This document shows, one piece after another, positions 7,559 through 16,488 of a DNA stretch of 64,000 nt. Source of the stretch: Gemmatimonadota bacterium (GTDB lineage Bacteria > Gemmatimonadota > Gemmatimonadetes > Gemmatimonadales > GWC2-71-9); assembly GCA_016704275.1 (NCBI GenBank), contig JADJAK010000006.1:62001-126000 (forward strand). The letters are read 5' to 3'. Below the pieces are notes generated by a model. It made no database searches. It saw only the letters and a program-made list of their open reading frames with translations, and was not told the DNA's origin. The first letter of the stretch is position 1; every line of letters starts with the position of its first letter. The position numbers and the translations under genes are program-made.

Positions 7559-9340
7559 ATGAAGCGAATTCTCCCCGTTGCCCTCCTGGCCGTCCTCGCC
7601 CTGCCGCTGACCGCGCAGGTCAAGAACCCCGGAACGACTGCTCCCAAGGCCAAGGCCGGCGCGGCCAAGACGGTCTGGCCGGACGAAGGCCCCCGCACCT
7701 GGGCCCCGCGCCCGACCAAGCCGGGGATCGACGCCAACGACCTCCGCACCCGCCTGTACCAGATCGCCGATGACTCGATGATGGGGCGCGAGGCGGGCAC
7801 CCTCGGCAGCTACAAGACCACTGCCTACATCGCCCGGGAACTCACCCGCCTCGGCCTCAAGCCGGCGGGCGAGAATGGCACCTTCTTCCAGGACGTGCCG
7901 TTCGGGCCGACCGGCGTCGACGTCAAGATCAGCGAGCTGATCGCCGACGGTCGCAAGCTGACGCCGATCGTCGAGTGGGTGCCGATGGCGCCGTCGGCGG
8001 TGAATGGCATCAGCAACCGGATGAACGCCGCGGCCACCGCGACCGTCTTCGGCGGCCGCTGGGGCGACACCACCGCACTCGACGCTGCGGCGGTCACTGG
8101 CAAGATTGTCGTCTTCCTCCCGGCCGCTCCCGTTGCTCCGGCCGCGGCGCCTGCCCCCGGCGGCGGGCGCGGCGGGGTCGCCACCGTCCGTGATCAGCGC
8201 GCCCAGAAGGCCGGCGCCATCGGCGTCCTCGTGGCCGGACTCGACGCCATGAGCGAGGCACAGCGGATCACCGCCTTCACGCTGCGGATCGCGCTCAAGC
8301 CCAGCAACCCCGGCGACATCGCCGGTGTCCCGGCGGCCAACATCTCGATGGCGGCCGCCGAGGGGCTGCTGGGCGGGCCGCTGGCGCAGTTGAAGGTCGG
8401 CGCGGCGGGGAAGAGCGTCAGCGGGAAGTGGGTCAATGAGTGGACGATGTCGAAGACGCCGGGTCGCAACGTCATCGCGATGCTGCCGGGCTCGGACCCG
8501 AAGCTCAAGGATGAGTACGTCCTGATCGGTGCGCACACGGACCACGTCGGCATGGTGGCCGGCAATCCGCCGGAGCACGATTCCCTCCGCGCCTTCAATC
8601 GGATCATGCGGCCGCAGGGCGCCAATGATCGTGTCGCGACGGTGACCCCCGAGCAGTGGGCCCAGATCAACGCGCTGATCGCCAAGGCGCGCGCCGTCCG
8701 CCCCGCCCGTCCCGACACCGTGAACAACGGCGCCGATGACGACGGCTCCGGCACGGTGGTGCTGCTGGAGATCGCCGAGCGCTTCGCGACCGAACCGGCG
8801 CCGGCCCGCTCGATGATCTTCAACTTCCACATCGGCGAGGAGAAGGGGCTGGTCGGCTCGAAGTGGTTCGTCGACCATCCGACGATCCCGCTCGACAAGA
8901 TCGTCGCCGCGCACAACATGGACATGCTCGGCAAGGGCCGCGTCACCGACGTCCGCTACGGCGGCCCCGCGTCGGTGCAGATGCTCGGCTCGCGCCGCCT
9001 CTCCGACGACTTCGGCCACGTGATCGACTCGCTCAACGCCGTGCGCAGCGAGCCGATGGTGATCGACTACTCGTGGGATCGGACCAACTTGCTCAACCGG
9101 TTCTGCCGCTCCGACCAGGTCAGCTATTTCAACAAGCAGATCCCGGTCACCTACTTCTCGCTCGGCTACGCGGTGGACTACCACATGCCGACCGACGAGC
9201 CGCAGTACATCGATTACGAGCACGGTGCGCGCGTCGGCCGCTTCGTCGCCGAGATCGCGCGGACCGTCGCCAACCGCCCGGAGCGGCTGCAGTTGCTGCC
9301 GGCGGACAAGCAGGACAAGAGCGCGAGCTGCGGGAGATAG
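7559..9340 (+). CDS. Secreted M28-family zinc peptidase with PA-like insert
   Basis: Likely an exported metallo-aminopeptidase. Starting at ATG 7559 it has a signal peptide (MKRILPVALLAVLALPLTAQ); the frame is open upstream but that part is non-coding. The 593-aa protein shows a protease-associated-like region (about 150-290) and the M28 metal-site order GAHTDHVG, NNGADDDGSG, EEKGLVGS, NMDMLGKG and a late YHMPTDE, supplying His/Asp/Glu ligands for two zinc ions. The substrate cannot be read from sequence. It converges with mtgA, the gap being filled by a 120-bp hairpin repeat. Confidence 0.88.
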   Translation: MKRILPVALLAVLALPLTAQVKNPGTTAPKAKAGAAKTVWPDEGPRTWAPRPTKPGIDANDLRTRLYQIADDSMMGREAGTLGSYKTTAYIARELTRLGLKPAGENGTFFQDVPFGPTGVDVKISELIADGRKLTPIVEWVPMAPSAVNGISNRMNAAATATVFGGRWGDTTALDAAAVTGKIVVFLPAAPVAPAAAPAPGGGRGGVATVRDQRAQKAGAIGVLVAGLDAMSEAQRITAFTLRIALKPSNPGDIAGVPAANISMAAAEGLLGGPLAQLKVGAAGKSVSGKWVNEWTMSKTPGRNVIAMLPGSDPKLKDEYVLIGAHTDHVGMVAGNPPEHDSLRAFNRIMRPQGANDRVATVTPEQWAQINALIAKARAVRPARPDTVNNGADDDGSGTVVLLEIAERFATEPAPARSMIFNFHIGEEKGLVGSKWFVDHPTIPLDKIVAAHNMDMLGKGRVTDVRYGGPASVQMLGSRRLSDDFGHVIDSLNAVRSEPMVIDYSWDRTNLLNRFCRSDQVSYFNKQIPVTYFSLGYAVDYHMPTDEPQYIDYEHGARVGRFVAEIARTVANRPERLQLLPADKQDKSASCGR

Positions 9341-9350
9341 CCCCTCTAGG

Positions 9351-9470
9351 GTTGTCATCCTGAGCGAAGCGGCCTGCAAGGCCGCGAAGTCGAAGGACCT
9401 CTTCCCGATGCGCTCGGAGAGAGGTCCTTCGACTTCGCCCGCTTCGCGGGCTCCGCTCAGGATGACAACC
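9351..9470. repeat. 120-bp inverted repeat, GTCATCCTGAGCG family, copy 1
   Basis: Arms begin GTTGTCATCCTGAGCG and end CGCTCAGGATGACAAC, with inner pairing of GAAGTCGAAGGACCTCT with AGAGGTCCTTCGACTTC. It lies exactly between the convergent M28 peptidase and mtgA genes, so it can act as a bidirectional terminator. Other full copies are at 19402 and 23861. Confidence 0.9.
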
Positions 9471-9478
9471 CGGTGGGG

Positions 9479-10225
9479 TTACATATGCCCCAAAATCCAA
9501 TCCCGCTTCCACAACATTCGTCCCGGCCGCTCTCTCGGATTCGACGTCGTCGGGGCGGGGAGGGTTCCGGCGAGTGTCGCGGCCTCGACGCGTGTCAGTC
9601 GAGACGCGGACTTCCCGAAGTACGCCCGGCTCGCCGCTTCGACGCCCCAGATCTCGTCACCGAGTTCGGCGGTGTTGAGGTAGAGCTCGAGGATGCGGTC
9701 CTTGCCGAGCCAGAGTTCGAGCCGCCATGCCGTGATCACTTCCTTGACCTTGCGCAGCGGATTGCGTGACGGCGAGAGGTAGAGGTTCTTCGCGAGCTGC
9801 TGCGTGAGGGTACTCGCGCCGCGCGCGTCGCCGAGGTCGCTCCGCGCGATGGCGCGCGCGAGGTCCTTGCGGTCCTTGGCGTTGGTGATGTTGAAGGAGT
9901 CACGGCGATAACCCAGCGCCTTGCGGAGCTCGACGTAGTCGACGCCGCCGTGCTCGTAGAAGCGGTGGTCCTCGGCCACCAGGACCGCGCGCGCCATCAC
10001 CGGGGCGATCGCCGACATCCGCACCGGGGTGTACTGTCGCTTTTGGGCGGCCTCGGGGTTCTCGCGGCGGCGCATCGCCTGGAAGGCGGTCTGCCGGGGG
10101 AAGGTGACCCGGTACCAGAGCGGTGGCGGCCAGACCGCGAAGAGCCAGAAGATGAACAGCCCGACCGCGATGACGAGCCCCTGCCAGATCCGTCGCCACA
10201 CTGACGGCTTCTTCACTTCACTCAT
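9479..10225 (-). CDS. mtgA: Monofunctional peptidoglycan glycosyltransferase (GT51)
   Basis: Polymerises lipid II into glycan strands at the outer face of the inner membrane. The 248-aa protein has one N-terminal membrane segment (about 15-35) and the GT51 motifs VAEDHRFYEHGGVDY (catalytic Glu) and GASTLTQQLAKNLYLSPSRN, followed by KVKEVITAWRLELWLGKDRILELYLN. No transpeptidase domain follows, so it is the monofunctional type. Its start overlaps the end of the lipoprotein gene upstream (10218) by 8 bases, so the two are probably co-transcribed. Confidence 0.93.
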   Translation of the reverse strand: MSEVKKPSVWRRIWQGLVIAVGLFIFWLFAVWPPPLWYRVTFPRQTAFQAMRRRENPEAAQKRQYTPVRMSAIAPVMARAVLVAEDHRFYEHGGVDYVELRKALGYRRDSFNITNAKDRKDLARAIARSDLGDARGASTLTQQLAKNLYLSPSRNPLRKVKEVITAWRLELWLGKDRILELYLNTAELGDEIWGVEAASRAYFGKSASRLTRVEAATLAGTLPAPTTSNPRERPGRMLWKRDWILGHM

Positions 10226-11081
10226 TCGGCGACTTGGCGACGAGTGGTCGGAAACGGATCAGGGTGCGGCTGTATTGCATCGTGGGAATCGACTGCTGGC
10301 TGCCAGGGATGGTGATCAGCTTGGCGGCGGAGTCGATGACGGTGGCGACCTCGACTCGGCCATCCAATGTCATGTAGTACTGAGCACTACGACTACCCTG
10401 TGCCGTCATCGTCATGTTGCGGCCAGCCGAGGAGCCGCGCCCTATCTGCTCGAACGCCTCCCGGACCTGGACCGGGATGACGCGGATCCCTTCGCGGTCC
10501 ATCGGGGCGGCGACCCGCCACTGCCCGGTGCGCTGGTCGTCGGTCCGGAAGATCTCGACGCGGATCGACTTTTTGCTGGTGTCGGCCCAACGGTCGCCGG
10601 GGCGGGCGCCGCCGCGGGGGAGCCGGGGCAGGAGGTTGGCGACGGTCTGGGTCAGCTCCTCGACGAGGACGCCTCCCCGTGACGCGGTGAAGTTCTCCAG
10701 CTTGCCGTAGGCGCCAAGCCACCCCGTCCAGGTGGTGCCGACCGCTTCCTTGGAGGCCTCGGCCGACGCCGGGATCAGCTGCAGCGAATCGAGGGTGACC
10801 TTGAGGTTCTTGCCGTCGATCGTCAGCGTGAAGAGGGCGTTCCGCCCCAGTCGCTGCAACTGCTTGCTGCCATTCGGGAGGGTGAGGATCAGGGAGTCAC
10901 GGCGCTCGAGGAGCACCCGACTCTGCCAGAGCGTCGATAGGGAGATGGCGCCCGCGGCTGGCGTCGCGGAGGCGACGTTGATGTTCGGCGTGGGGCGTGT
11001 CACCGGTGTCGGCGACTTCCCGCACCCCGCGAGGGCGAGGAGCGCGGCGATCGTGAGCCCGCGTTGGGAGGTCGTCAGCAT
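10218..11081 (-). CDS. Lipoprotein of unknown function, related to the next upstream gene
   Basis: A 287-aa protein with signal peptide and lipobox LALAGC (Cys 20), hence an exported lipid-anchored protein; no enzyme motif is seen. The region LPRLPRGGARPGDRWADT resembles LFPGLRPTAKIGDTWSDT in the protein encoded at 11185-11949, and both end in beta-rich segments, so they look like diverged tandem paralogs. It overlaps mtgA by 8 bases, suggesting a cell-envelope context. Function unknown. Confidence 0.75.
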   Translation of the reverse strand: MLTTSQRGLTIAALLALAGCGKSPTPVTRPTPNINVASATPAAGAISLSTLWQSRVLLERRDSLILTLPNGSKQLQRLGRNALFTLTIDGKNLKVTLDSLQLIPASAEASKEAVGTTWTGWLGAYGKLENFTASRGGVLVEELTQTVANLLPRLPRGGARPGDRWADTSKKSIRVEIFRTDDQRTGQWRVAAPMDREGIRVIPVQVREAFEQIGRGSSAGRNMTMTAQGSRSAQYYMTLDGRVEVATVIDSAAKLITIPGSQQSIPTMQYSRTLIRFRPLVAKSPNE

Positions 11082-11184
11082 GAAGGGATCCGGTGAGTGT
11101 CGCAGGGAAGGTTGGCACGGGGGGATGGAAATGCAAAGTCGCCGCCGCCCGCGAGGGGCGACGGCGACTCAGCGCATCCCGAGA

Positions 11185-11949
11185 TCAGGGGATGATCGTG
11201 AACGTCACTTCGGTGGTGGCGCTGACCGGAATCGAATCCGCCATCCCTTCGATGGAGACGAGCAGGTCCTGCATCGCCTTGATGGTGCCCTTCGTCATCG
11301 GACCGATGGCCGGGCCGGTGAGCGACCGCGTGCCGCTGATCTTGGCATTGATGGTCTGCTTGCCGTTCGGGCTCGGCCCTTCGCTCATCATCGTGCCGGT
11401 GGTGGTGGCATCGAAGGTCATCGAGGCCATCGTCCCGGTCGAGACCTTCCAGTTGAGCAGCGTGGTGGAATTCTGCTTGACGCCCTCGGTGTTCTTGTCC
11501 GTCTTCACCGTGTCCGACCAGGTGTCGCCGATCTTCGCGGTGGGGCGGAGGCCCGGGAAGAGATTCTCGACGCCGCCGGCAAGCAGCGCCACGAGCGGGT
11601 TCTGCGCCGACGGCTTGAGGCCGTCCTTCGCCTTGCCGTTGATGATGAGGCCGTGGAAGAAGACGCCCTTGGCGCCACCGGCCGCATCGCCCAACTGCGG
11701 CGGGAGCTCGATGCCGGCGGGGATGGCGACGGAGTCGACCACGATGTGCGCGAGCTGGCCACCGGTGGTGTCGCTCATCGTCACGGTGACGAAGCCGATC
11801 ACGGCGAGGTCGGAGGTCTGCTTGCCGCCACCCATCGCCGACATGTCCACTTCCTGCTGCGCCTTCACTTCGATCCGGTAGCGCTGCGGCGCCGTCGGGC
11901 CCGTGACGGTCCCGGTGAGCGTTGCGAGAGCCAGGAGACCAACCAGCAT
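11185..11949 (-). CDS. Exported protein of unknown function
   Basis: Starting at ATG 11949 the product is 254 aa with a signal peptide (MLVGLLALATLTGTVTG); the frame is open upstream but that N-terminus would be arginine-rich and unconvincing. The mature part is beta-rich and threonine-rich, with a shared motif LRPTAKIGDTWSDT also recognisable in the neighbouring lipoprotein (10218-11081). No catalytic motif is visible. It lies downstream of rnpB on the same strand. Confidence 0.72.
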   Translation of the reverse strand: MLVGLLALATLTGTVTGPTAPQRYRIEVKAQQEVDMSAMGGGKQTSDLAVIGFVTVTMSDTTGGQLAHIVVDSVAIPAGIELPPQLGDAAGGAKGVFFHGLIINGKAKDGLKPSAQNPLVALLAGGVENLFPGLRPTAKIGDTWSDTVKTDKNTEGVKQNSTTLLNWKVSTGTMASMTFDATTTGTMMSEGPSPNGKQTINAKISGTRSLTGPAIGPMTKGTIKAMQDLLVSIEGMADSIPVSATTEVTFTIIP

Positions 11950-12021
11950 GCCGAACCTCTTGTGTAGGGATCCCGTGCGGGATCCAGTGGGGACCCGCGC
12001 CACCATGTGGCGGCGCGGGGC

Positions 12022-12406
12022 GGGTAAGACCGTAAGCCGAGTTCTGTTCGTGCCGGTGTGACCCGGCCCGGATGATCATCTGTCTGGGACGTTCGTCACC
12101 GAACGCCTCGAGCAGCCTACCCGCGGCTATAGCGGTGCGGGCCGCACCTCGCCGCCTATTTGGCCTTGCTCCGACCGGGGGTTACCGTGCCTCCGACACT
12201 TACGTGCGGAGCGGTGGGCTCTTACCCCACCGTTTCACCCTTGCCTGTGCCCTCTGAGCAAGCTCTCGGGGTCATCGGCGGTTTGCTTTCTGTTGCCCTG
12301 TCCGTCGCCTCACGGCGCCCAGGCGTTACCTGGCGATCTGCCCTCTGGAGCTCGGACTTTCCTCGGTGTCGAGTTGCCTCGACCCCGCGATCATCACGTC
12401 CTACCC
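12022..12406 (-). ncRNA. rnpB: RNase P RNA, bacterial type A
   Basis: Read leftwards, the region contains the hallmark segments of the catalytic RNA: GAGGAAAGTCCGAGCTCC near the 5' side, ACAGGGCAACAGAAAGCAAA in the middle, AGGGTGAAACGGTGGGGTAAG, and ACAGAACTCGGCTTA at the 3' end. The ends pair as helix P1 (12398-12406 with 12022-12030, nine pairs including one G-U), which fixes the gene at about 385 nt. Arbitrary open frames through it should be ignored. Its protein partner is rnpA at 4045-4392. Confidence 0.96.
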
Positions 12407-12539
12407 GAACCGGAAAACTAGTCGGCGGATCCCATACGCGTCATTGGGACCCTCTGTGTCACCCGACAGTTCCACTCCCCATTGAGCCGAGGTTGAGCGG
12501 GGGGGAGCACTCTGGGGGGTCACTTACCCAGGAGCTCCG

Positions 12540-13373
12540 ATGCCACCGACCCCTACGATCGCTGCCGTGCTCGAACCCCAGGAACGTTCCCGGGTGGATG
12601 CCGCCGGCAACGGCTACTTCTCGCTGGTCCACCGTGAATCGGTGCGCGACGCCATCCGGGTGGTCCGCGAGCGCCCGGTTGATGCGATCCTGGTCTCGGT
12701 AGGCCGCTGTGCCGGCGAGGCGCCGGCGTTGCTCGAGCAATTTGCGCGGGCCTTCCCGGCGATCCCGACCGTGGCCCTCCTCTCGACCCACCACGCCGGT
12801 TCGAGTGAGGCGCTTCTCCGTCTCGGCGCCACCGGCGTGCGCCGCGTCGTCGACACCACCGACCCGGCCGGCTGGCGACGGTTGCGCGAGGTCCTCGGCG
12901 CCCCGCCCACCGAACGGGCGCAGACGATCCTCACGCCGGTGCTCGCCACTCTCGCCCCGCTCCCTGGTGGTTCCCAGCGCTTCTGGGAGGAACTCTGCCG
13001 AAGTGCGCCGGAGACGACGACGGTCCGCCAACTCGCACGTCGGCTGGTGGTCACGCCGTCGACCTTCGTGTCGCGCTTCGCGCGCGCCGGCTTGCCGTCG
13101 CCGAAGGACCACCTGGTGGCGGTGCGCCTCTGCCACGCGGCGAAGTTGTTCGATGAGGGGGAGCTGACCGTGGCGGACGTGGCGTATCGACTCGACTACG
13201 CCTCACCACAATCCTTCGGGCGGCACCTGCGGGTGGTGCTGGGGATCACGCCGAGCGAATTCCGCGCACGCTTCCCGTTCTGCAGTGTGCTGGACCGATT
13301 TCTTGATCGATTGGTGAAGCCGCATGTCGAGACGTGGCGGCGGTTTCATCCGTTGGCGCCGGGGAGGGGATGA
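12540..13373 (+). CDS. AraC-family transcriptional regulator with receiver-like N-terminus
   Basis: The C-terminal about 100 residues form a double helix-turn-helix: VRQLARRLVVTPSTFVSRFARAG, then LTVADVAYRLDYASPQSFGRHLRVVLGITPSEFR. The N-terminal about 120 residues look like a degenerate response-regulator receiver (DAILVSVGRCAGEAP, VALLSTHHAGSSEALLRLGATG) but without the acidic pocket and phosphoryl-accepting Asp in the expected places, so control by phosphorylation is doubtful. The target is unknown. It converges with pyrE across two palindromes. Confidence 0.82.
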   Translation: MPPTPTIAAVLEPQERSRVDAAGNGYFSLVHRESVRDAIRVVRERPVDAILVSVGRCAGEAPALLEQFARAFPAIPTVALLSTHHAGSSEALLRLGATGVRRVVDTTDPAGWRRLREVLGAPPTERAQTILTPVLATLAPLPGGSQRFWEELCRSAPETTTVRQLARRLVVTPSTFVSRFARAGLPSPKDHLVAVRLCHAAKLFDEGELTVADVAYRLDYASPQSFGRHLRVVLGITPSEFRARFPFCSVLDRFLDRLVKPHVETWRRFHPLAPGRG

Positions 13374-13563
13374 TCCACGATCGCGCCGACGCCCGCCACG
13401 CGACGGATTTTCCGGCGGCGAGAAGGGCGACGCATGCGTCGCCCCTCCCCACATCGACATCCGACCCCGCGGGCCGATTTCCGAACGCATCCGGCGGCCC
13501 CACATCGAGATCACCCTTCGCGGGCAACGCTCCGATTGCGTACGGGCGACGCATGCGTCGCCC
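13374..13563. repeat. Intergenic region with two 20-bp palindromes (GACGCATGCGTC type)
   Basis: Perfect palindromes GGGCGACGCATGCGTCGCCC occur at 13425-13444 and 13544-13563, the second touching the pyrE stop codon. The segment between them contains imperfect partial copies of flanking sequence (CCCACATCGA twice). The site is between convergent genes, so the palindromes may terminate both transcripts. Confidence 0.85.
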
Positions 13564-14115
13564 TCACAATCCCAACTCCCTCGCGGAGACCAACGCAATC
13601 ACCGGCACCCCCGTCGCCTCGATCTTCTCGCGCCCCCCCGCTTCGCGGTCGACGACGGCGAGAACGCCGATCACGGTGCCACCGGCCTCGCGCACCGACT
13701 CGATCGCGGTGAGGGCGGAGCCGCCCGAGGTGATCACGTCCTCGATCACGACGACGGCATCGCCGGCGGAGAAGTTGCCTTCGACCTTGCGCGCGGTGCC
13801 GTGTTCCTTGGCGGCCTTGCGCACCGAGAAGGCGTCGACGATCGGCGCATGGTCGATCGAGGCGCGCGCGATCGCGTAGCTGACCGGGTCCGCGCCCATC
13901 GTCAGCCCGCCGACGCTGGCCGGCGCCCAGCCTGCGGCGCGAATGGCGCCGAGTGCGATCGGCCCGATCAGTGCCTGCCCCTGCGCACTCATCGTGGTGA
14001 GGCGGCAATCGATGTAATAGGTGGAACGCGCGCCGGAGGCGAGAATGAAGTCGCCGAAACGCACCGAGCGCTCGCGCAACAAGGCGACGAGCGCATCATG
14101 GGCTGCTGCAGTCAT
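13564..14115 (-). CDS. pyrE: Orotate phosphoribosyltransferase
   Basis: Converts orotate and PRPP to OMP in pyrimidine synthesis. From ATG 14115 the protein is 183 aa, standard for PyrE. It shows GDFILASGARSTYYIDCR, the GGLTMGADPVSYAIA loop, VRKAAKEHGTARKVEG and the PRPP-binding motif VVVIEDVITSGGSALTAIE. It lies 14 bases downstream of a Ser/Thr kinase gene on the same strand, so the two are likely co-transcribed. Confidence 0.94.
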   Translation of the reverse strand: MTAAAHDALVALLRERSVRFGDFILASGARSTYYIDCRLTTMSAQGQALIGPIALGAIRAAGWAPASVGGLTMGADPVSYAIARASIDHAPIVDAFSVRKAAKEHGTARKVEGNFSAGDAVVVIEDVITSGGSALTAIESVREAGGTVIGVLAVVDREAGGREKIEATGVPVIALVSARELGL

Positions 14116-14129
14116 GGGGAGGGTCCTGG

Positions 14130-15020
14130 TTACTTCTTGAAGAGCGACGAGAAGAAGCCGCCCTTCTTCTCCGGTTGGGCCGTCACCGCCTCCTGGAAGG
14201 CATTGGTGAAGTCGGTCACCGTCTTCCAGCGCTTGCCGAGGTCGCGGGCGAGTCCCTTCATCACCACTTCCTCGAGCCGCGACGAGAACTTGAGCCCCTT
14301 CACCGCCTCGTTGAGCGAGATCGGGTCCTGGGTCAGCAGCTGCTGGAAGAGTTCGCGCGGGTTCTTGCCCGGAAATGGCGTCAATTCGGTCAGAAGCTGG
14401 TAAGCAATCACGGCCAGCGAATAGACGTCGGCCTGCTCCCCGACCAGCTCGCCGCTGAGGGCTTCGGGGGCCACATACTGCAGCGTGCCGACGAAGAATC
14501 CGGCGCGCGTGAGCCGCTCTTCGGCCGGCAGTTCGGCGTCGCGTGCGATGCCGAAATCGAGCAACCGCGCCTTCTGCGTCGCCGGGTCGTACATGATGTT
14601 CGCCGGCTTGAGATCGCGGTGGATGATCCCGACCCGATGCGCTTCCTGCAGTGCGGCGCCGAGCTGCACCACGATGTTCGCGGCGACCGGTGCCGCCAGC
14701 GGCCCCGAACGCGCGATGAACGTCTCCAAAGGCTCGCCAGCGGCCCATTCCAGCGCGAGGTACTGCACCCCGTCGGCTTCACCGAAGTCGAAGGTGCGCA
14801 CCACATTGGGATGGACGACGCGCGCGCCGAATTCGGCCTCGCGCAGGAAGCGCTTGACCGCCACCGGGTCGGCGGCAAGTCGGGGACGCAGCAACTTCAG
14901 CGCGACGGGACCCCGCTCGGGGTGTTCGGCGAAGTAGACTTCTGCGGTCCCGCCCTCACCGACGGCCTTTTGCAGCGTGTAGCCGGCGATCGTGCGCCCG
15001 ATAAAAGGATCTTGTGCCAT
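14130..15020 (-). CDS. Soluble eukaryotic-like serine/threonine protein kinase
   Basis: A 296-aa Hanks-type kinase: Gly-rich loop GEGGTAEVYFAEH, catalytic Lys in VALKLLRP, HRDLKPANIMYD, DFG (LLDFGIARD) and APE (LQYVAPEAL). All catalytic elements are present. There is no transmembrane segment or PASTA/sensor domain; only a short Lys/Phe tail (KKGGFFSSLFKK) follows the kinase fold. Targets are unknown. It is just upstream of pyrE and diverges from the GWxTD gene (79-bp gap). Confidence 0.92.
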   Translation of the reverse strand: MAQDPFIGRTIAGYTLQKAVGEGGTAEVYFAEHPERGPVALKLLRPRLAADPVAVKRFLREAEFGARVVHPNVVRTFDFGEADGVQYLALEWAAGEPLETFIARSGPLAAPVAANIVVQLGAALQEAHRVGIIHRDLKPANIMYDPATQKARLLDFGIARDAELPAEERLTRAGFFVGTLQYVAPEALSGELVGEQADVYSLAVIAYQLLTELTPFPGKNPRELFQQLLTQDPISLNEAVKGLKFSSRLEEVVMKGLARDLGKRWKTVTDFTNAFQEAVTAQPEKKGGFFSSLFKK

Positions 15021-15099
15021 GGGATGCCGTAAAGGTACAGTGCGCCCCGCCGCCCCGGCAAGCGCAAGCAGAGGCCGTTCAGACGTCCTATACTACACT

Positions 15100-16461
15100 A
15101 TGCCCTACATCCTCCGTCGTCGCGTCGGCGCCCTGGGCGCCCCAGCCCTCCTCCTTGCCCTCATCGCCGGCTGCACCAGCTGGCAGCGTGTCGGCTCCAG
15201 CAAGGGCTCCTCACCGGATCAGCAACTCCTCCAGCTCTTCGACCCGATGGCGATGTACAGCCGCCTCGGTCGGATCGTCTCGGCGGACCAGATCCCCTTC
15301 ATCGGCACGGTGGCGCTCGTCCCCGGCCACGGCGATTCGACGCAGGCGATCGTCGGCCTCTCGCTGGGGAACCGCGCCTTCGCCTTCGAACGGAGCGGCA
15401 GTGCCTGGCTGGCGCGCTACCGGGTCGAGTACACCTTCGAGCGGCAGGGCGCAGCCCCGATCTCGGTCGGTCGCGACGAGAACCTCCGGGTCGACACCTT
15501 CCAGGAAACCGCCCGGATCGACGAGTCGGTCCTGCTCCAGCAGGTCGTCCAGCTGGCACCGGGCGAGTACACCGTCACCGTGCGGGTACGCGACCGTGGC
15601 AGCGACCGGGTCGGCACCGGCAAGCAGGCGCTGAGCGTCACCGCCTTCACCCCCGGCACCGTCTCCGCCCCCCTGCTGGCCTATGAGGTGGCCGGCCGCG
15701 GCAAGCGCGACGACTCGCTCCGGGTGGTCCTCAACCCGCGCGGGACGATCGCCTTCGGCGAGGACACCCTCCTCGTCTACTTCGAAGGGACCGGCTTCAA
15801 GCAGCCGACCACCGTCCCGATCGAGATCCGCGACGAGCGCGACTCGGTCGTCTTCCGCTCGTCGGCGCGCTTCACCGGCGTCCGCGAGGTCGAGAGCCAG
15901 TTTGTCCGCATCGCCCCCGATTCCGCCCCCCTCGGCCAGCTCACCGTGGTCGTCGGGACGCCGCCCAACGCGCGCTTGATCAACGGGATCGTCTCGTTCT
16001 CGTCGAACTGGGTGGTCACCAACTTCGATGACCTGCTCGACCTCCTCCGCTATTTCGGCAACGACGCCAAGATCGCCCAGATGCGGAAGGCGAGTCGCGA
16101 GGACCGCGGACAACTGTGGCGCGACTTCGTGCACGAGACGGACCCGAACACCGGGACCCCCGAGAACGAGTTGCTCGCCAACTACTTCTCGCGGCTCGCC
16201 TATGCCAACACCCGTTTCCGTGACGAAGGGATCGCCGGCTGGCGCACCGATCGCGGCGAGGTGTTCATCGCCCTGGGCGAACCCGACGAGATCTACGACC
16301 AGTCGCTGCAGACCGGTCCGGTGCGCTACATGCGTTGGATGTACAACGAGGCGCGCGTCACCCTCTACTTCGAAGACGTCAGCGGTTTCGGACGCTTCCG
16401 GCTGGCACCCCAGAGCCGGGGCGACTTCGAGAGCGCCAAGGCCCGGATGAAGCGGCGGTAG
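15100..16461 (+). CDS. GWxTD-domain lipoprotein
   Basis: From ATG 15100 the product (453 aa) has a signal peptide with lipobox LALIAGC (Cys 25). The C-terminal part holds the defining motif in AGWRTDRGEVFIALGEPDEIYD (about 378-400). The family is common in Gemmatimonadota, Acidobacteria and Bacteroidota, but its role is not established. A beta-rich middle section (about 130-300) could be an extracytoplasmic sandwich domain. It ends 27 bases before polA and may share its transcript. Confidence 0.85.
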   Translation: MPYILRRRVGALGAPALLLALIAGCTSWQRVGSSKGSSPDQQLLQLFDPMAMYSRLGRIVSADQIPFIGTVALVPGHGDSTQAIVGLSLGNRAFAFERSGSAWLARYRVEYTFERQGAAPISVGRDENLRVDTFQETARIDESVLLQQVVQLAPGEYTVTVRVRDRGSDRVGTGKQALSVTAFTPGTVSAPLLAYEVAGRGKRDDSLRVVLNPRGTIAFGEDTLLVYFEGTGFKQPTTVPIEIRDERDSVVFRSSARFTGVREVESQFVRIAPDSAPLGQLTVVVGTPPNARLINGIVSFSSNWVVTNFDDLLDLLRYFGNDAKIAQMRKASREDRGQLWRDFVHETDPNTGTPENELLANYFSRLAYANTRFRDEGIAGWRTDRGEVFIALGEPDEIYDQSLQTGPVRYMRWMYNEARVTLYFEDVSGFGRFRLAPQSRGDFESAKARMKRR

Positions 16462-16488
16462 GGCGATCCCGCGGGTTATTCTTCCCGC

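Noticed and set aside
12072..12702. Open frames across 12072-12500
   Set aside because: They overlap the RNase P RNA gene, whose conserved segments and P1 pairing on the minus strand explain the sequence.
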